The notes below the pieces were generated by a model. That model saw nothing but the letters and a program-made list of their open reading frames with translations, searched no databases and had not been told where the DNA came from. From the NCBI GenBank assembly GCA_002812745.2, contig NCSJ02000176.1:23109-87108 (forward strand): DNA of 64,000 nt, read 5' to 3'. Of this stretch, positions 9,957-22,327 are shown in pieces (positions within the stretch are counted from its first letter, which is position 1; each line of letters opens with the position of its first letter). The DNA comes from Scytalidium lignicola (lineage: Eukaryota > Ascomycota > Leotiomycetes). Position numbers and translations under genes: made by a program.

Positions 9957-11350
9957 AAGGAATTTTTCTACTCAGGATAAGAAACCAACAGTTGGATCTT
10001 AATGTTAGCGCACAATTTTTTTTTTTTTTTTTGCAATCATACTCTTTATTTGACCTCCTAATTTATAGGCGTCTGTAGAGACTCCTCGGGCTACAGTACA
10101 TGGTTTCCTCCACTAATATTCTCATTGTTTTGCCATTTGTAACATGAAATCGCGCTGCCAGTAGCAGAGGAATACTGTCCCGTAAATGGGCAAAGGACAG
10201 AGCCTTACTCAAAAGCCTAAACCCGAGCCACTCAAATTCCCATACGCCCATCACTCCGTAGTTTCGTCCACCATCTCCCTGTATTGTACTCCGTTCCGAC
10301 TGTGGCTCTCCGTAAGGTCTATCCCTTGTTATGATGTCTGTTTATAGTAGGGGTTGATTAACTGTTCCTCATCCTACTGTATGAGGATGCTTGTTGATGT
10401 ATCTAGGTCTGTAACTCAGTATGTTTATTGATTGTTATTCTTCCTTCGAGACGCTTTTGTCGTCGTGATCAATCTCAAAGACCGTAAACAATTGTCAGGC
10501 AGGAAAGTAAGTTCACCACGTCCATTTTCCATCGAAGTGGGGTACAGCATACATCTTGAAAGGGAGAACCAAACCCTTTCACGATAGTAATGCTGTGGTT
10601 ATCTCTATCTGTGGTGTTTCGGGAGGTTCGGAAGGTTGATTTTCGACGCGTTGACACGTTGTTGATGGAGGAATAATTATCGTATGACTCAATCTTAGCT
10701 CTACAGACTATGCTGTAGGTTCGTAGCCCTCACCGCGTACAGGTATTGAGTCTCGAGGGCCGTTAGCGCACTATTGTCTACAGACGGGATATAGAAATTA
10801 AAAACTGTTCGACTACCTTTTCAATGATGTTGCGTATCTGGAATCCTTCGACTTTACAGTGTCGGTTGCGTAAATTACTATAGGCTTTTAGTTGTTGCAA
10901 GAATCATAATCACTAAGTCACATAATATTCTAGTTTGCAAATTAAAAAAGGGCTTAATCATTATTAATCTATTTGTTAAATTCAGTCAATTTTTATATCC
11001 AAATTTGTCTTCATACCGTATAATTTCAAATGGTGGAATACCTTAAAGCAGTAGCCCATGAATTAGCTTATAGGAAATTATGAAAGTGATTTTCAGAGGC
11101 TCCTTATAGTTACTCCAACACAATAGAGATGCTAGTGTTGAAAGGAAGCTAGTTTAAGCAAGATTTTTTCCTAGCAGATATTGTAGCCTAGTAACTTTGA
11201 ACTCATAAAGACATTCTTCTAAGAGTAATGCTCTTTTAAAAGCTTTGTTTGAAGAGTTACAATAACTTAAAAACTATAACTTTAAAAGAATTTTCCATAA
11301 ATAATGTAAATCTCATTACATATTAAAGTAAGAAAATAAGTAAAGGTAAT
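9957..11350. other. Intergenic spacer left of the copia element
   Basis: It contains a poly-T tract near 10015-10032 and becomes strongly AT-rich from about 10.8 kb to the LTR. I see no coding frame or clear repeat. Confidence 0.6.
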
Positions 11351-11355
11351 AAAAC

Positions 11356-11549
11356 TGTCGGTTCACCTGTAGCACGAAGTACGGTACGCAATTATACGTA
11401 ATATACTCGTTGTGCTATTCCATGGTTGTTGTACGATTAGGGGTAGGAGGGCGAAGCTGTAGGAGCTTCGCTCGTTCCCACTACCTAATCGGGACTAGCT
11501 TACAGGGGCACGTGAATATCACATGTACGTAACCACTATTCTACCAACA
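11356..11549 (-). repeat. Left LTR (3' LTR of the copia element)
   Basis: It begins TGTCGG and ends CCAACA on the plus strand and matches 17364-17557 base for base in length. A strong internal hairpin pairs CGATTAGG with CCTAATCG and GCGAAGCT with AGCTTCGC around 11437-11493. Confidence 0.95.
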
Positions 11550-11723
11550 CTGGAGCTACTCTAAAAATGGCCGTACGCTGTAGCTCCCAAAACGCTCAAA
11601 TCCGTAGAGTTTTCCCAATCGCATGCTAATTGCCTAATTGGGAATAGCTCCAAATCCCTCCTCCGTACGATTCTCCGTTCCGCTACCTATACCGTCACGT
11701 TCTACCCATTCTACCACTTCCAA

Positions 11724-13826
11724 TTACACTTTATTCGTATCCAACAGCTGTTTCAGAGCGCTAGATGGCTTTCCTTTGGTCATGGAATCGGCTGGGTTTG
11801 TGGTTCCTTCAATCCATCGTACTTCAGCGATCTGGCGTCGTTCGTACGCCTGGTGGAGGCACATCATGTCAATCATGAGCCGCTTTTCCTGTATGGTTCC
11901 CAACTTGACAAGGCAATCGTACAATGACCTTGAATCCGTATATATAACCAGTGGGAGGTCGATTTCGAGGATTCCTTCGATAGTTGACTTGATTGCAACC
12001 CTCATATCGAATCCATGAGCTATTCTGTACAGTTCTGAGGCTAAAACGCTGTGTGTAACCCTCTTGCACTTGACTAACGTCCAGTATAGCGTATTCACGT
12101 TTCCCTTCCGGTTTGCAAGTGTTACGATATAGCCAATTTGTGATGATAGGTCTCTGTTATTCACAAATGAGATGTCTGTAAAGACTAATAGTTGTAGTGT
12201 CTCCTTATCAAGCTTGACAAATTGTATTCCCTTAGCAGCATTCTGGATCTGCTATTGTAAGTGTTTATTCAGCGATTTCATGTCTTCCTAGCTAAGATCA
12301 ATAGCCTGGGCGGCTACTGATAGGTTGTATGACGCTTCTAGTTGGCAAACTGAAGTTATATATGCTCCCCGAGCATGTTGTGTGATATATTACTCCTTGG
12401 TGGTAAGGTTTTGGTGTACAGTTCCCTGTGAGCTTGTTGTAGTAGTTGATTTCCCGGTTACAAGTTGTAGATTGGCATACTGGCGCTCTTGAGTAAGTGA
12501 AATTCTAGTATTGTTCAGTTGTATGATATCCCCATTGAACTTGATTCCCTTGTTAGTAGTCAACGTTTTGTGTTCTTTTGCTAGAAAATTAGCCTTTTTC
12601 AGCTGTTTTTGCTTGAGTTCAGCAAATTGGATATCTCCGACGAACAAGGTATTGTTGGTTTGAAGCCTTACAACACCGAAAGGTTCAGTGTTATACAACA
12701 AGCAGGGGTCGTATGTTGACGGTTTCATGGCAAGTGCCTTGACGTAGTGAGAGTGGTAGGTCTGGAACTAGTGGTTTCCAGCTTTAAGGACTTTGTAAAG
12801 TAGCTTTACAACTTGTAGAATTGAGCCTTCGCGAAGACTGAGTTGCTTTGTAAGCTCTGAAGGTAGCTGTACGTAGAAATCCTGATTCAGCAGGGTGGTA
12901 GATTGCATGTACGCTTGTGAAATGTCCTGTAAGTACAAGTTTGTACTTTTGTACTCCATAGCAGTAATACAGAGAATAATACGCTGGTTGACATGTTGAA
13001 TAGTAGGTGATTAGGTCAAAACGAGCTTCTTCTTATCATCTTTGTAAGCTTGTACTACAAGGCGTGACTTTTCGAAAGCTTTTTCGGTTCCTTTGTTTTT
13101 GATTTCGTCCATAAACCTAGTGTTGAATATGTGTATATCGTTGGGTATGTTTTGAGGGTCTACAGTCTTGAAAACACCCTTTTCGAGTAATCCTGATATT
13201 TCAACTTGACATGAGGTTACAAATTGGGGTTCCGGTTCCTTGTCTTGTAAGAATACAGTGATTTCAAGGTATTTGCGAGGTCTTCCATGTCTCTGCTTTA
13301 CAGGTGGCACTGGTGGTAGAGCGACAGCTATGGTCGACTCGTTGGGCTTCTCTTGGTGCTCTTCATTGGCTGTAGTTCCTGGCTCTAGCTTTGGTAGCTC
13401 AATTCCATCGATTCCTTCTGTAGGTGTAAGGTATGGTTTCACAACCGTTGACCTGAATGGTGTGTTCCCATGCGGTAGTGCTAATACACATGTTTCTTTG
13501 TCCATACTTACAAGCTTGTATAACCCTTCCTAGCTTCCGTTCTAACCTATGTTTCCTGCTCTCTACACGAGAACGTCTGAATTCAGCGGTAGGTCGTGAA
13601 TAGTGTTTACATCAAGGCTGTTGTGCATGTTGATTACGTCTTGTACTTGTCGTTTTGCCTTGATTTTGCTGATTTCCTCCATAGCCTTCTTGATCACCAT
13701 AACTCTCTGGCTTATGATTAGGGCTAAGGTGTCGAGTTCTGACATGCATGGGTAAGCGCTGTAAACCAATAGTGTAAGGACAAGTCTGTCAGGTCCTACT
13801 GAATCATTGACAGCCTTGAACACCAT
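11724..13826 (-). pseudogene. Degenerate copia pol: integrase C-terminus, reverse transcriptase, RNase H
   Basis: Reading the minus strand from 13826 downward, fragments come in canonical copia order. A DLPLNS-containing segment (13826-13563) corresponds to the region after integrase. The segment at 13505-13011 holds FRSTVVKPYL and the start of reverse transcriptase. The segment 12959-12768 covers LLYKVLKAGNH, and 12728-12390 covers the block after the YVDD region. The last, 12164-11724, is RNase H with VLASELY, IYTDSRSLYDCL and NPADSMTK. Stops and small frame changes separate the blocks, so no functional polyprotein can be made. The fragments resemble fungal Ty1/copia lineages. Confidence 0.85.
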
Positions 13827-16800
13827 TTGTAAAGCTATATCTTTGTCAAGATCATGGATTTCAACTGCAATTATCTAGTAAGCATGTTGTATAAGTGCAT
13901 GATATCGTTCAACATGGCTAATTAAGTTGTGAACTTCTACTGAAACCGCTTTCAAGGTTATTCCCATGGCCATAACACTTTACTGGAACTCCTTACTAAC
14001 AAAGTTCTTTCTAACGTCAGTTACAATCTGGTCTGAAAGTCCTAAGTACATGTCAATTCAACAAGCTTGTAAAGTATCCTAAGTGTACTTTGCACTGATA
14101 TTCTGGAGCCATCTACTAGCTTGGTAATGTGTTCCTTTGTCAACGATATAAAGTACAAGTTTACTGTCAATGTAGAAGACGTCGACAATAATGAAGTAGT
14201 TGAAGTTAACATTGTCCTGTAAGTTGAATCTGAATCTTCTTGACAACTTACTATAACGTTAGCAATGAGCATAGAACTTGGTAAGGTATTCTAACATATC
14301 CTTGTCAATATCATGGCTTGTACAATCTAATATACGTTATAATCTAACTACTAACAAGTAGTTAAAACATTGGTATAAGCGTTGTAATTCTACGTTAGTC
14401 AAGAAACAAGGGTTTTCCTTCAGTGAATCAAAAACAAGGGTATGTAAAGATATATCCTAAAGTAGAAAGCTGTAGTCGAATTATTATATAACCAAAATGC
14501 TTCCTCATGAGGTAATAAGTAGGTTTATAAGGTTGTTGAAATATACATTCAATTAATCTATATCCATTAAGCATAGCAAAAAGAGTATGGTCGACTTAAC
14601 TATATAAAATTCAATTTGTCCAATTAATGTATTTATTAGTATGAAACTTATCAAAGTTATACTCTTGATTCTGAATTGTACTATTACTATGCCTTTGATT
14701 GTAGTATTCAGTGTTATAATTTAGTCTACTCACTATAAAGCTTCAAATTGACTGTAACCGGCTGTAAAGTACTTTGTAACTCTTATATCAATCAAGATTC
14801 TATGAAATTATCTTGAATTATACCTTGCTAAGCTCTTCATGTTATACACTTCCGTTATGGTTACTGTGAAGGTTTTTAGGTTAGGTTTCCAAGGGTAATT
14901 CTCAGTCGTTAGCACCTCGGTAGTTAGTTGGTGTAAGAAAGTGTTATTAACTAGTTCCATAGTAATTGGTATAGCTAATTCTACTGGGAAACTTTTACAT
15001 AAGGTAAAGAATATAGTTGTGGTAAAGAATGTGGTTTTAGGCTAGTCAAGTTCCTCAAGGTTTGTTTCTACATTGTTATAGGCAAATAAGGTCTTGAAAG
15101 TAAGGTTTAATTCGTCTTCTTCAGAGTCATTTCCTTCGTAATTAGCAATGTATTGTTTGAACCGTTTGTTAAAACGTTATTCAGAACTACAGACGTTAAA
15201 GCTAAATTTACTTATATTTCTAGCTTTGAAACATGCTTTCTTCACATCTTACTCTTCTTGCAAGTATTTCCATGATTAACACCCTTCCCTTTTGCATATA
15301 AAGCATCTTCCTTGCGTTTGGGAGTATGGAGTAGTATGTCTGAAGCCCCGTAGATTAAATCGTTAGCTTGTACCATGATTAGTATAGTAACGACAGTTTA
15401 TAAAGTAGGTTTCACCATTATGTTCTTGTTCCTTTTCCTTCTCATACAACATGATGGACGAATGGAGTTTATTGATGAGTTATCTTAAGTTTCTTAGTAA
15501 GTCTGAAATAGCATATTTACACACCGGAGATCCTTGGCAAGTAGTAATCAACTTCTTATAAAAAATATTAATTGTCTTGTAAGCTGGCTAGAGGTTATAT
15601 TAAAGCTCTTGGAGCTTGCTGATAAGCAATTGTATATTCTCAAGTGTTGTTTTCCCAGGGTTTACGGTTGTGATTAAGGTTAACGTTGTGCCTTCTCATT
15701 CAGTATAAATTCGACAATGGTATGTAAGTCCTTTGTAAAAGTTGTGTAAGTGAGTGTATACTTCTTCGAACATGCATTTAACAAGGTTGTTAACAATAAA
15801 ATAGCCTTTTACTAACCTTGTTAACATAATAAGGAATACTTTGATATAGAATTCCTCTGGTAATTCTACTTGTTTGTAATAACTCTTGAAGATCATCAAT
15901 TTATATTCAAAGCTGCTAGTTACTCCATTGTACTTCTAGTCTTCCATGTACATCTTGACGATATCAGAGACTTATTTTATATACACAGGCTAAGTTGAAG
16001 ATGATGGTGATAGGCTAAGCTTATGATAAGAGCTATGGTCTTGTTGTAACCTGTAGAACTATTAGTGGTTATTCTGAGAGGTTACAAGGGTCAGAAAAGT
16101 ACTTGATTCCCAGCTTGTATACATCAAGTTAAGAACTTTAAGGTTGACTTAAGTATTCGTAAGTAAGGCATTTGCAAGGAGTTTGATAACCACAAAAGTA
16201 ATAAGTCCTTTCTGGAAGTCTAAGAGAGCATATTGGAGGTCTTCCTTGCTCTATAAGTGTTGTTCTTCTTCTTGTATGACATTCATAAGTGTTTAAGTGA
16301 TTGTAATGTTCTTGTTGTTACACATCACCTGTATACTACCGTAATGAAGATAATTATGTAGTTCTTGCACCTCTTTCTAGGGAATAAGCTTGAAGGTATC
16401 AACTGTAAAGTCTTTGAAATCCTCTTGGAACAAGTCTTAAAGGTTCATGTTACTTCGTCCATTGACATGGTATTTGTAGACTTTGGTAGCTAAGAATTCC
16501 TGTACATCTTTTACAGTAGCACTGTTAAGCTCTATTCCCTATTCTCACTTCTTGATTAATGTCCTCCAGTTCATCCTTACAGTATTCTTTGTTGTTGTTA
16601 TAATGGTTTCCAACCTGGTTTCCACTGTGTTTTTTGTTGTTTCTCCTGTTTTCGCCATATTTCCCATTATTCCTAAGCTTTACGTTGTTATCTACTAGTA
16701 CTAGCATAAGGTACTTGGGTAGTTGAAAAGCAAAGCTGGTTATGCTTGAGTACGGGGAGTATTTACCCACAGGTAGTAAACTCCATAGTCTCAAGGGCTT

Positions 16801-17155
16801 GGACAGATATCTTCAGGGGTATAATGGCTTTTTGGTCTTCCTGATTGTTATAGTTCTGTAAGCTCCTAAATTCTCTTGTATGCCTGTAGAGGCTTGTAAT
16901 TCCGTAGTAAAAGTGAAAGTAAGGTGAAAGATCGTGGTTTTGGTGGTTTGATGTGTTGTTTCTGGTCTGGAATGAAAGATGTAAAGAAAGTAGTAGTTTT
17001 TAGATAGAAATTGATGAAAATGAGAGGTAGAAGAGTGGTTTTCGAATAGAATTAGTCAATTGGCTGACTATGCAACTCTGTAAGTGGACTGCCTGACGTT
17101 CAACCGAATGTGTTGTTTTTGGCAAAAACAGGTTCAGTAACAACAGCTATGAAAA

Positions 17156-17320
17156 GGGACCGCTGAATGTCCTACTGATCAAGCTGTAGTTGTTGAATGG
17201 CTGTTTCCCCCTTCGACTGGGGTAAATTGTAACTTTGTAAGGGGACCACCGAATGTCCTACCGAACAGGTCGTAATCTCCCGAGATTCAGCTTTAAAAGG
17301 GGACCACCGAATGTCCTACC
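17156..17320 (-). repeat. Direct repeats in the copia leader beside the 5' LTR
   Basis: Three imperfect copies of a unit with core GAATGTCCTAC occur at about 17156-17180, 17241-17262 and 17299-17320; the last two share GGGGACCACCGAATGTCC. They lie between the 5' LTR and any gag, in the position of the untranslated leader. A packaging or regulatory role is possible but untested. Confidence 0.7.
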
Positions 17321-17363
17321 AATTAAACGATAATCTCCTGATCTGTATGTACAAACTGATCAG

Positions 17364-17557
17364 TGTCGGTTTACTTGTAGCACGAAGTACAGTACGCAAT
17401 TATATGTAATATACTCGTTGTGCTATTCCATGGTTGTTGTACGATTAGGGGTGGGAGGGCGAAGCTGTAGGAGCTTCGCTCGTTCCCACTACCTAATCGG
17501 GACTAGCTTACAGGGGCACGTGAATATCACGTGTACGTAACCACTATTCTACCAACA
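17364..17557 (-). repeat. Right LTR (5' LTR of the copia element)
   Basis: Same 194-bp length and termini as the left LTR, with six transition differences. It carries the same long hairpin. On the element's sense strand the ends read TGTTGG and CCGACA. Confidence 0.95.
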
Positions 17558-17562
17558 AAAAC

Positions 17563-19356
17563 GTTGATGGAACCTCAACTAATAGGCTACAGCATGTTCT
17601 GAATTTTTACTTGTAGGTGTGATTAGTTAAAACTAAAATTTTGAAATTGTTTGGCCTGACTTAAGATTATTGATTTAAAGCCCATACTAAAATAACAGTA
17701 GCTTAAAACTAAAAATAAAAATGAAATACGTTTATATTAAGATTCATATGTTGAACTTATATAACAGCTTATAAATAGGCATTAGTGTATAAAGTCTTAA
17801 ATTGGCAAACGTAACTTAAGTTTATTTGTGTTAGACGTTGCAAAAGAGAATTCCCAATTGCTGACTGCTTATACCCGTTTATATTCACTTTCACACCCTC
17901 TAACAATTTGCTAGTTGTTAGTGTACCCGCTCCATATACTAAACATTATATATCCAACCATAATGTTTGGTTGTGTTCACTTTTTNGTCTAAGCTTAGAG
18001 TTAGTTAATTAGTACAGTAATAGTAGTATAAGAGGATAGTACGTACGTAAGTACGTAAGTACTAGCGGTAGTACTAGTTGATCACGTGACGTATAGACGG
18101 TATAGACCTAGGGTCTATACGTCCTGGATGGCTATACGCCTTGACATATCTACAAATATAATACTTTGTTCCCATCAAATAGCCAAATTTCGAATCTCAA
18201 AAAGATTATTTATTATTCACAAATGAATTAAAGCATTTCCGCCCTTACCCAAATGCTGTGGATGGATGATAATCGAACAACGGACTCGTAAAGGATTACA
18301 GCACACGGTACCGGTATTGAAAGAGGGTCAGTATATAATTATAAAGCCGCCGCCGCCAATTTAAAGAAATACACAAAATCCAAGCCCAAACAAGGAAAAT
18401 ATAAAATATAAAAATACTCATAAACATGTTGCAGTCGTAGTTAATATTTAGCAAATCTATATTGATCCATGAAATTCGGCCTTTGTCTGTAAAATCAGAC
18501 ATACTTGGCCTTCCTGGGGGACATAGACTATTGTGCAGTTGTTTAGACAGCTTTTATTATCACTCATACCGGTATATCTTATATTAATGTTGTCCAAGAC
18601 AACTGTATAAGTCAGACTCGAAGTTCCTGATAATTTATTGAACAGTTTTTTTATGCATTAGTTCTTGGGAGCTATTTGGAAACTCGAGGACTTGTATCTT
18701 GATCTTGCCAAAATACAGTATGTTGATGTTTTTGTCGTTAGAGCTTGTGTCAGATTCGTGATTTGTACTTACGAATGGAGCCTATCCCACCTCAACTTAT
18801 TGACTCTTTAACATACTGTAACTCAGGCACTCCTCAGTCAAACGCAACATCTCAGGTTTAGAGATGAACATGAAATTACCTCTATTAACATTCTAGCGGA
18901 TACTTGATCTATTATTCTTTATCACTAGGCCTTCCAATAAAAGGTCCACATTTAATTCCCTAGTCCTCGTCGAGCTTGCCCATAACGTTCTGCCTAAAAA
19001 GCTCCCAAGGCTCATGTATCTGAACAGCATATTGCGTATGGCCAGATTCAGTTAATCAAGGATAAGAGGTATACAAGATATTGAAAGATAATACTTGTTA
19101 ATAATAAATCAGAATTTATCGTAATTGAAGCTATTCATGACCACTATAGCCACTCCCATACCATCTTCATGCAGCCTTAAGATGAGAATACTATAGTTCT
19201 TATATTCCCTACTTTATCACCATCTCTCGCGTTCTAAGGATAAATCGCTGAAGTCATGCTCCCTCATAGACTTTAGCATAGACAAGATGCAGAGGAAACT
19301 CGACCTTATTTGTTTGAACTATAAAATAGATGCAGGATTCCAACTGTCGTACGTCC
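17563..19356. other. AT-rich intergenic spacer with short palindromes
   Basis: No coding frame is credible here. Near 18040-18065 the word GTACGTAAGTAC recurs, and around 18093-18118 there is a near-perfect palindrome centred on a CCTAGG core (TATAGACC with GGTCTATA). An N sits beside a T run at 17986. These may be relics of another repeat. Confidence 0.6.
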
Positions 19357-20568
19357 CTAGTTCGACGTTACTTGTTCTCCTTTCTCGTCGAATTTAACCA
19401 CGTTGCCGGACAACAGAGCTTCTTGCAAGGCTCTTCCGATCTTCATCACCACGATGCCGGTCTCAATCTTGACTGGCACCGGCTGGTTCTTCAAAACAGC
19501 CTCGGCAAACTCGTTCGCTTCTAACGCAAAGGCATCTTCAAACCTCTGCCAATACTCGGGCTGGACTTCGTGCCTCATCCCAAGCTTGTCTGCCAATACC
19601 ACATTGTTATTGCGCGGCACAACATTGACCATGATTTTCCCGGTCGTGCCTGTGATCTCCGTGCATACATCGTGGCCATGAGCCTGTGTGCGCGAGCAGT
19701 AGAAATATGCGATCTTGCCGCCCCAGAACTCGACAACGCCAACAGCATTGTCAACGTCGGAGAGCTCCTTGAGCTCCGGATGATGTTGTAAAGTGCCGAC
19801 CGCCCAACAAGCTTTTGGAATCGGATTTCCAAGATACCAGAGGGACAAGTCAATGTCGTGAATGGCACAGTCCACAAAGATGCCACCATTACGAGCCGCG
19901 TATCGGACAAAAAATCCCGTCTCGTCGAGGAGGTCACAGGTGTTCGAGCGAACCACGAACGGGCTGCCGATAGCTTGGTCGTTGAAAATTTTGGAACTGG
20001 CATCTCGATAGGATGCATCAAATCGTCTCGAGAAGCCGGCCATGACCTTCAGATTATGATTGTTCCTTGCCGCATCAACCACAGCTTGTGCCTATATATA
20101 TCCAGAACGTGATGTGGGTATGTAGTCATGGCCTAGGCCAGAGATATACAAGTGGGAATGGGAATGAGCGAGAGAACCTTACATACCTCTGCTAGATTAG
20201 AACCTAATGGCTTTTCACACAACACGTGAAACCCCTTTGCAATTGCCGCCAAAGATTGGCTTGCGTGCACATCTGTGCTTGAAGAAACCCAAACAGCCTG
20301 CAACCCTGGACATGCCAACATTTCATCGTAGTTTGAATACACAGCGATGCCGAATTCGTTATACTCTTCGTTGTTCTTGGCCCACTCGACCTCGAGAGGC
20401 TCAGCGCTGCAGACGGCTACCACTTGTACGCGGGGCACCCGGTACATCAAGGTTTTTACATGACGTTTACCCTTCATCTCACTCAGAAGAATGCTTTTGG
20501 ACTTGGGGTGGCATATATCCACGTACCATACGACCAAGGCCTACAACAGCAATTCGGAGACGATCCAT
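19357..20568 (-). CDS. Gfo/Idh/MocA dehydrogenase, inositol 2-dehydrogenase-like (353 aa)
   Basis: Exons on the minus strand are 20568-20527, 20471-20187 and 20091-19357, with introns of 55 and 95 bp in phase. A start further upstream in exon 2 would lose the Rossmann motif; the short first exon supplies it: VVGLGRMGKRHVKTL. Further marks are CEKPLG (residues 99-104), AGFSRRFD (127-134), and the catalytic-region His187 in DCAIHDID. Length is typical of the family. Members oxidise inositols or sugars with NAD(P). The protein is complete and looks functional. A truncated sugar transporter starts 590 bp away on the other strand, so this was probably once a sugar or inositol uptake-and-oxidation pair. 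The exact sugar is unknown. Confidence 0.88.
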
Positions 20569-21155
20569 CGCACCTGGTTTTCTGATTCCTGAATGTAAAA
20601 GATATACTATAAAACCGGAAGAGTACTGATTATAGACGAGCCGACAGCATTTTAATAGAGCTAGGTCAAGAGACGATTGTTCTTCATTTATAGAAGTATA
20701 GAATGGGTATTAGAGTAGGGGCCGGCGGCTCTTGCCTAAGTCGTAGTTTTGCGAAGACCCTGCCCGCGAGACGGAGAACCCCCTACCCCTCACTCACTCA
20801 GTGTGAGCTCAATAGATTGTGCAGGGGCACGAAAGATTTCGCCGGCAATATCCAGAATAGGATAAAATTACGGTAGAAACTTGGACTGGGAATATATATA
20901 CCACCACGCTAGCTAAATCTACTTTCCCAGCGGCCCCCATTGGATGATTTCCCCCATGGGGGTCCCCGTCCTGAACAGTTGGGATATCGCCTAACAAACT
21001 ATTTAAACAGCAGGTTTGTTATATTATTGCATGTAAAGATGGCACTGTCCAGACAAAAGTCAATTCTAGAATCTTTTTATCTTGAGCTTTTTCAACTCAA
21101 ATACCTGCTCTGTAAGTTATGTCTGAAATGACGACCAATTTGTTTTCTGAGTATT
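20569..21155. other. Spacer between the dehydrogenase and the transporter relic
   Basis: The 587 bp between divergent starts would contain both promoters. I see no TATA box close to either start that I would defend and no repeat. Confidence 0.5.
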
Positions 21156-21443
21156 ATGAAGAGGTTGGCGCCACCAAGTCCGGAGATATACGACCTGTTG
21201 GGAGAAGTTGAACCCCATGGGCCGGATGGGATACGAGGTCTCTTGGCTGCGCCATATGTTTTTGGTGCAGCCTTTCTGGCTTTCCTGGGCGAATTTTCAT
21301 TTGGATATGACCAGGGCATCATTTCTATCATTAATGTAATGGATCAATTTCACCAGGCTTTCCCCCCGGCGAAAGCTGAGTGGACAGGAAGAAAAAGAGA
21401 TTATGAGGTTGGCTGCTCTCTCAACCCAGAGGATGGTTGTTGA
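21156..21443 (+). pseudogene. Truncated MFS sugar transporter (N-terminus only)
   Basis: The frame encodes 95 residues. It contains PYVFGAAFLAFLGEFSFGYDQG and then VMDQFHQAFP, the cytosolic lead and first transmembrane helix of fungal sugar/quinate transporters. Similarity stops right after this region and the frame ends at 21443, where a further eleven helices should follow. I found none of them downstream to 22.3 kb. So this is a deletion relic or 5' fragment and not a working permease. Its divergent position next to the Gfo/Idh/MocA gene suggests a former uptake partner. Confidence 0.75.
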
Positions 21444-22327
21444 AGAGACAGCTCAAGGGCACATCACTGATTGGAAGACTTTGGAATATTGAGGCATAGG
21501 TGATTGATTAAATGAGGATACGAGGAAATGAGCCACATATATAATGCTTGAAAAGGAGAGAACTTCCTAAGTGGTTATTAAATACCGACAACATATGATA
21601 GCATGTGATTGTTCTGGGGTTTTGATCGTCTCTCCCAACTCACCTCGTGTCAGAGCACGACCTTGTGCTACACTTAATTCGGACATACTTACCTCTTGAA
21701 TACCCCTTATGTCAGCCCAAGATGTGCCTTGACGAATCTTGCCGACGATCTCTACAGAGTTCATTTGTGTGACCTCAAAGAAATAGAGCATGATTTCGCA
21801 GCCGACCTCACGATTAGAGGCAAACCAATCCCTTTACATTAATGCCAGTCATGGAAAACACGTAGTCTCAGTCACAGATCAACTTTAGATTGGAGTGATC
21901 CCCCCTCCAAGTGAGAGACCGCTTGATCATGAGTGGGCTGTGCAGCAACTCTATGTATTATTTGCATGATTGCAGGAGAACATTTCACCGTTAACGCGGG
22001 TGATATTGCTGGGATAAATTGCATATCTTAGAAAATTGGTAATAGGTTGTCATTGCTGTGGCTTTTTTTTTCAAGGATCGATGAGCCAAGCTCAAATATC
22101 TACCACCATGAGGCAGGATAGACATTCGTTCTACCATTTTAGGTTAACAATAACATAAGCGTGTCGCCTATATTTGTAATACTGAGATGGACGACTCTCT
22201 CAAAGCCTAGTTCTTGGTTTGGGGCGAATTCAGGACCGTGCTACAGGTGTGGTGGATCAGACTGCACGGTTGACTACTTTACTCGTGCCCTTTCAAACTC
22301 GAGTTCCGGATAGCTAGAGGGTTTCAA
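21444..22327. other. Spacer with no recognised gene
   Basis: A short minus-strand frame (21791-21567) ends in a donor-like GTAAGT, but I cannot match it to a family and leave it uncalled. The rest shows no coding character. Confidence 0.5.

Larger units (their letters stand above)
11356..17557 (-). mobile_element. Ty1/copia LTR retrotransposon, complete but degenerate (6202 bp)
   Basis: Two 194-bp LTRs bound the element, and AAAAC flanks it on both sides (11351-11355 and 17558-17562), a 5-bp target duplication proving a single insertion. Pol-like frames on the minus strand set the orientation, so the 5' LTR is at the right. From about 13.8 to 16.9 kb the interior is AT-rich and full of stops in all frames; an Asn-rich frame at 16525-16794 may be a gag relic. 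The element is dead. LTR differences are six, all transitions, several at CpA or CpG, consistent with RIP-like decay and modest age. Confidence 0.95.

Noticed and set aside
18240..18330. B-box-like GTTCGATTATC on the minus strand with a possible anticodon arm
   Set aside because: The A box and acceptor stem are absent, so it does not support a tRNA call.
21567..21791. 75-codon minus-strand frame ending near a GTAAGT donor
   Set aside because: Might be an exon of something lost, but no partner exon or family match could be found.
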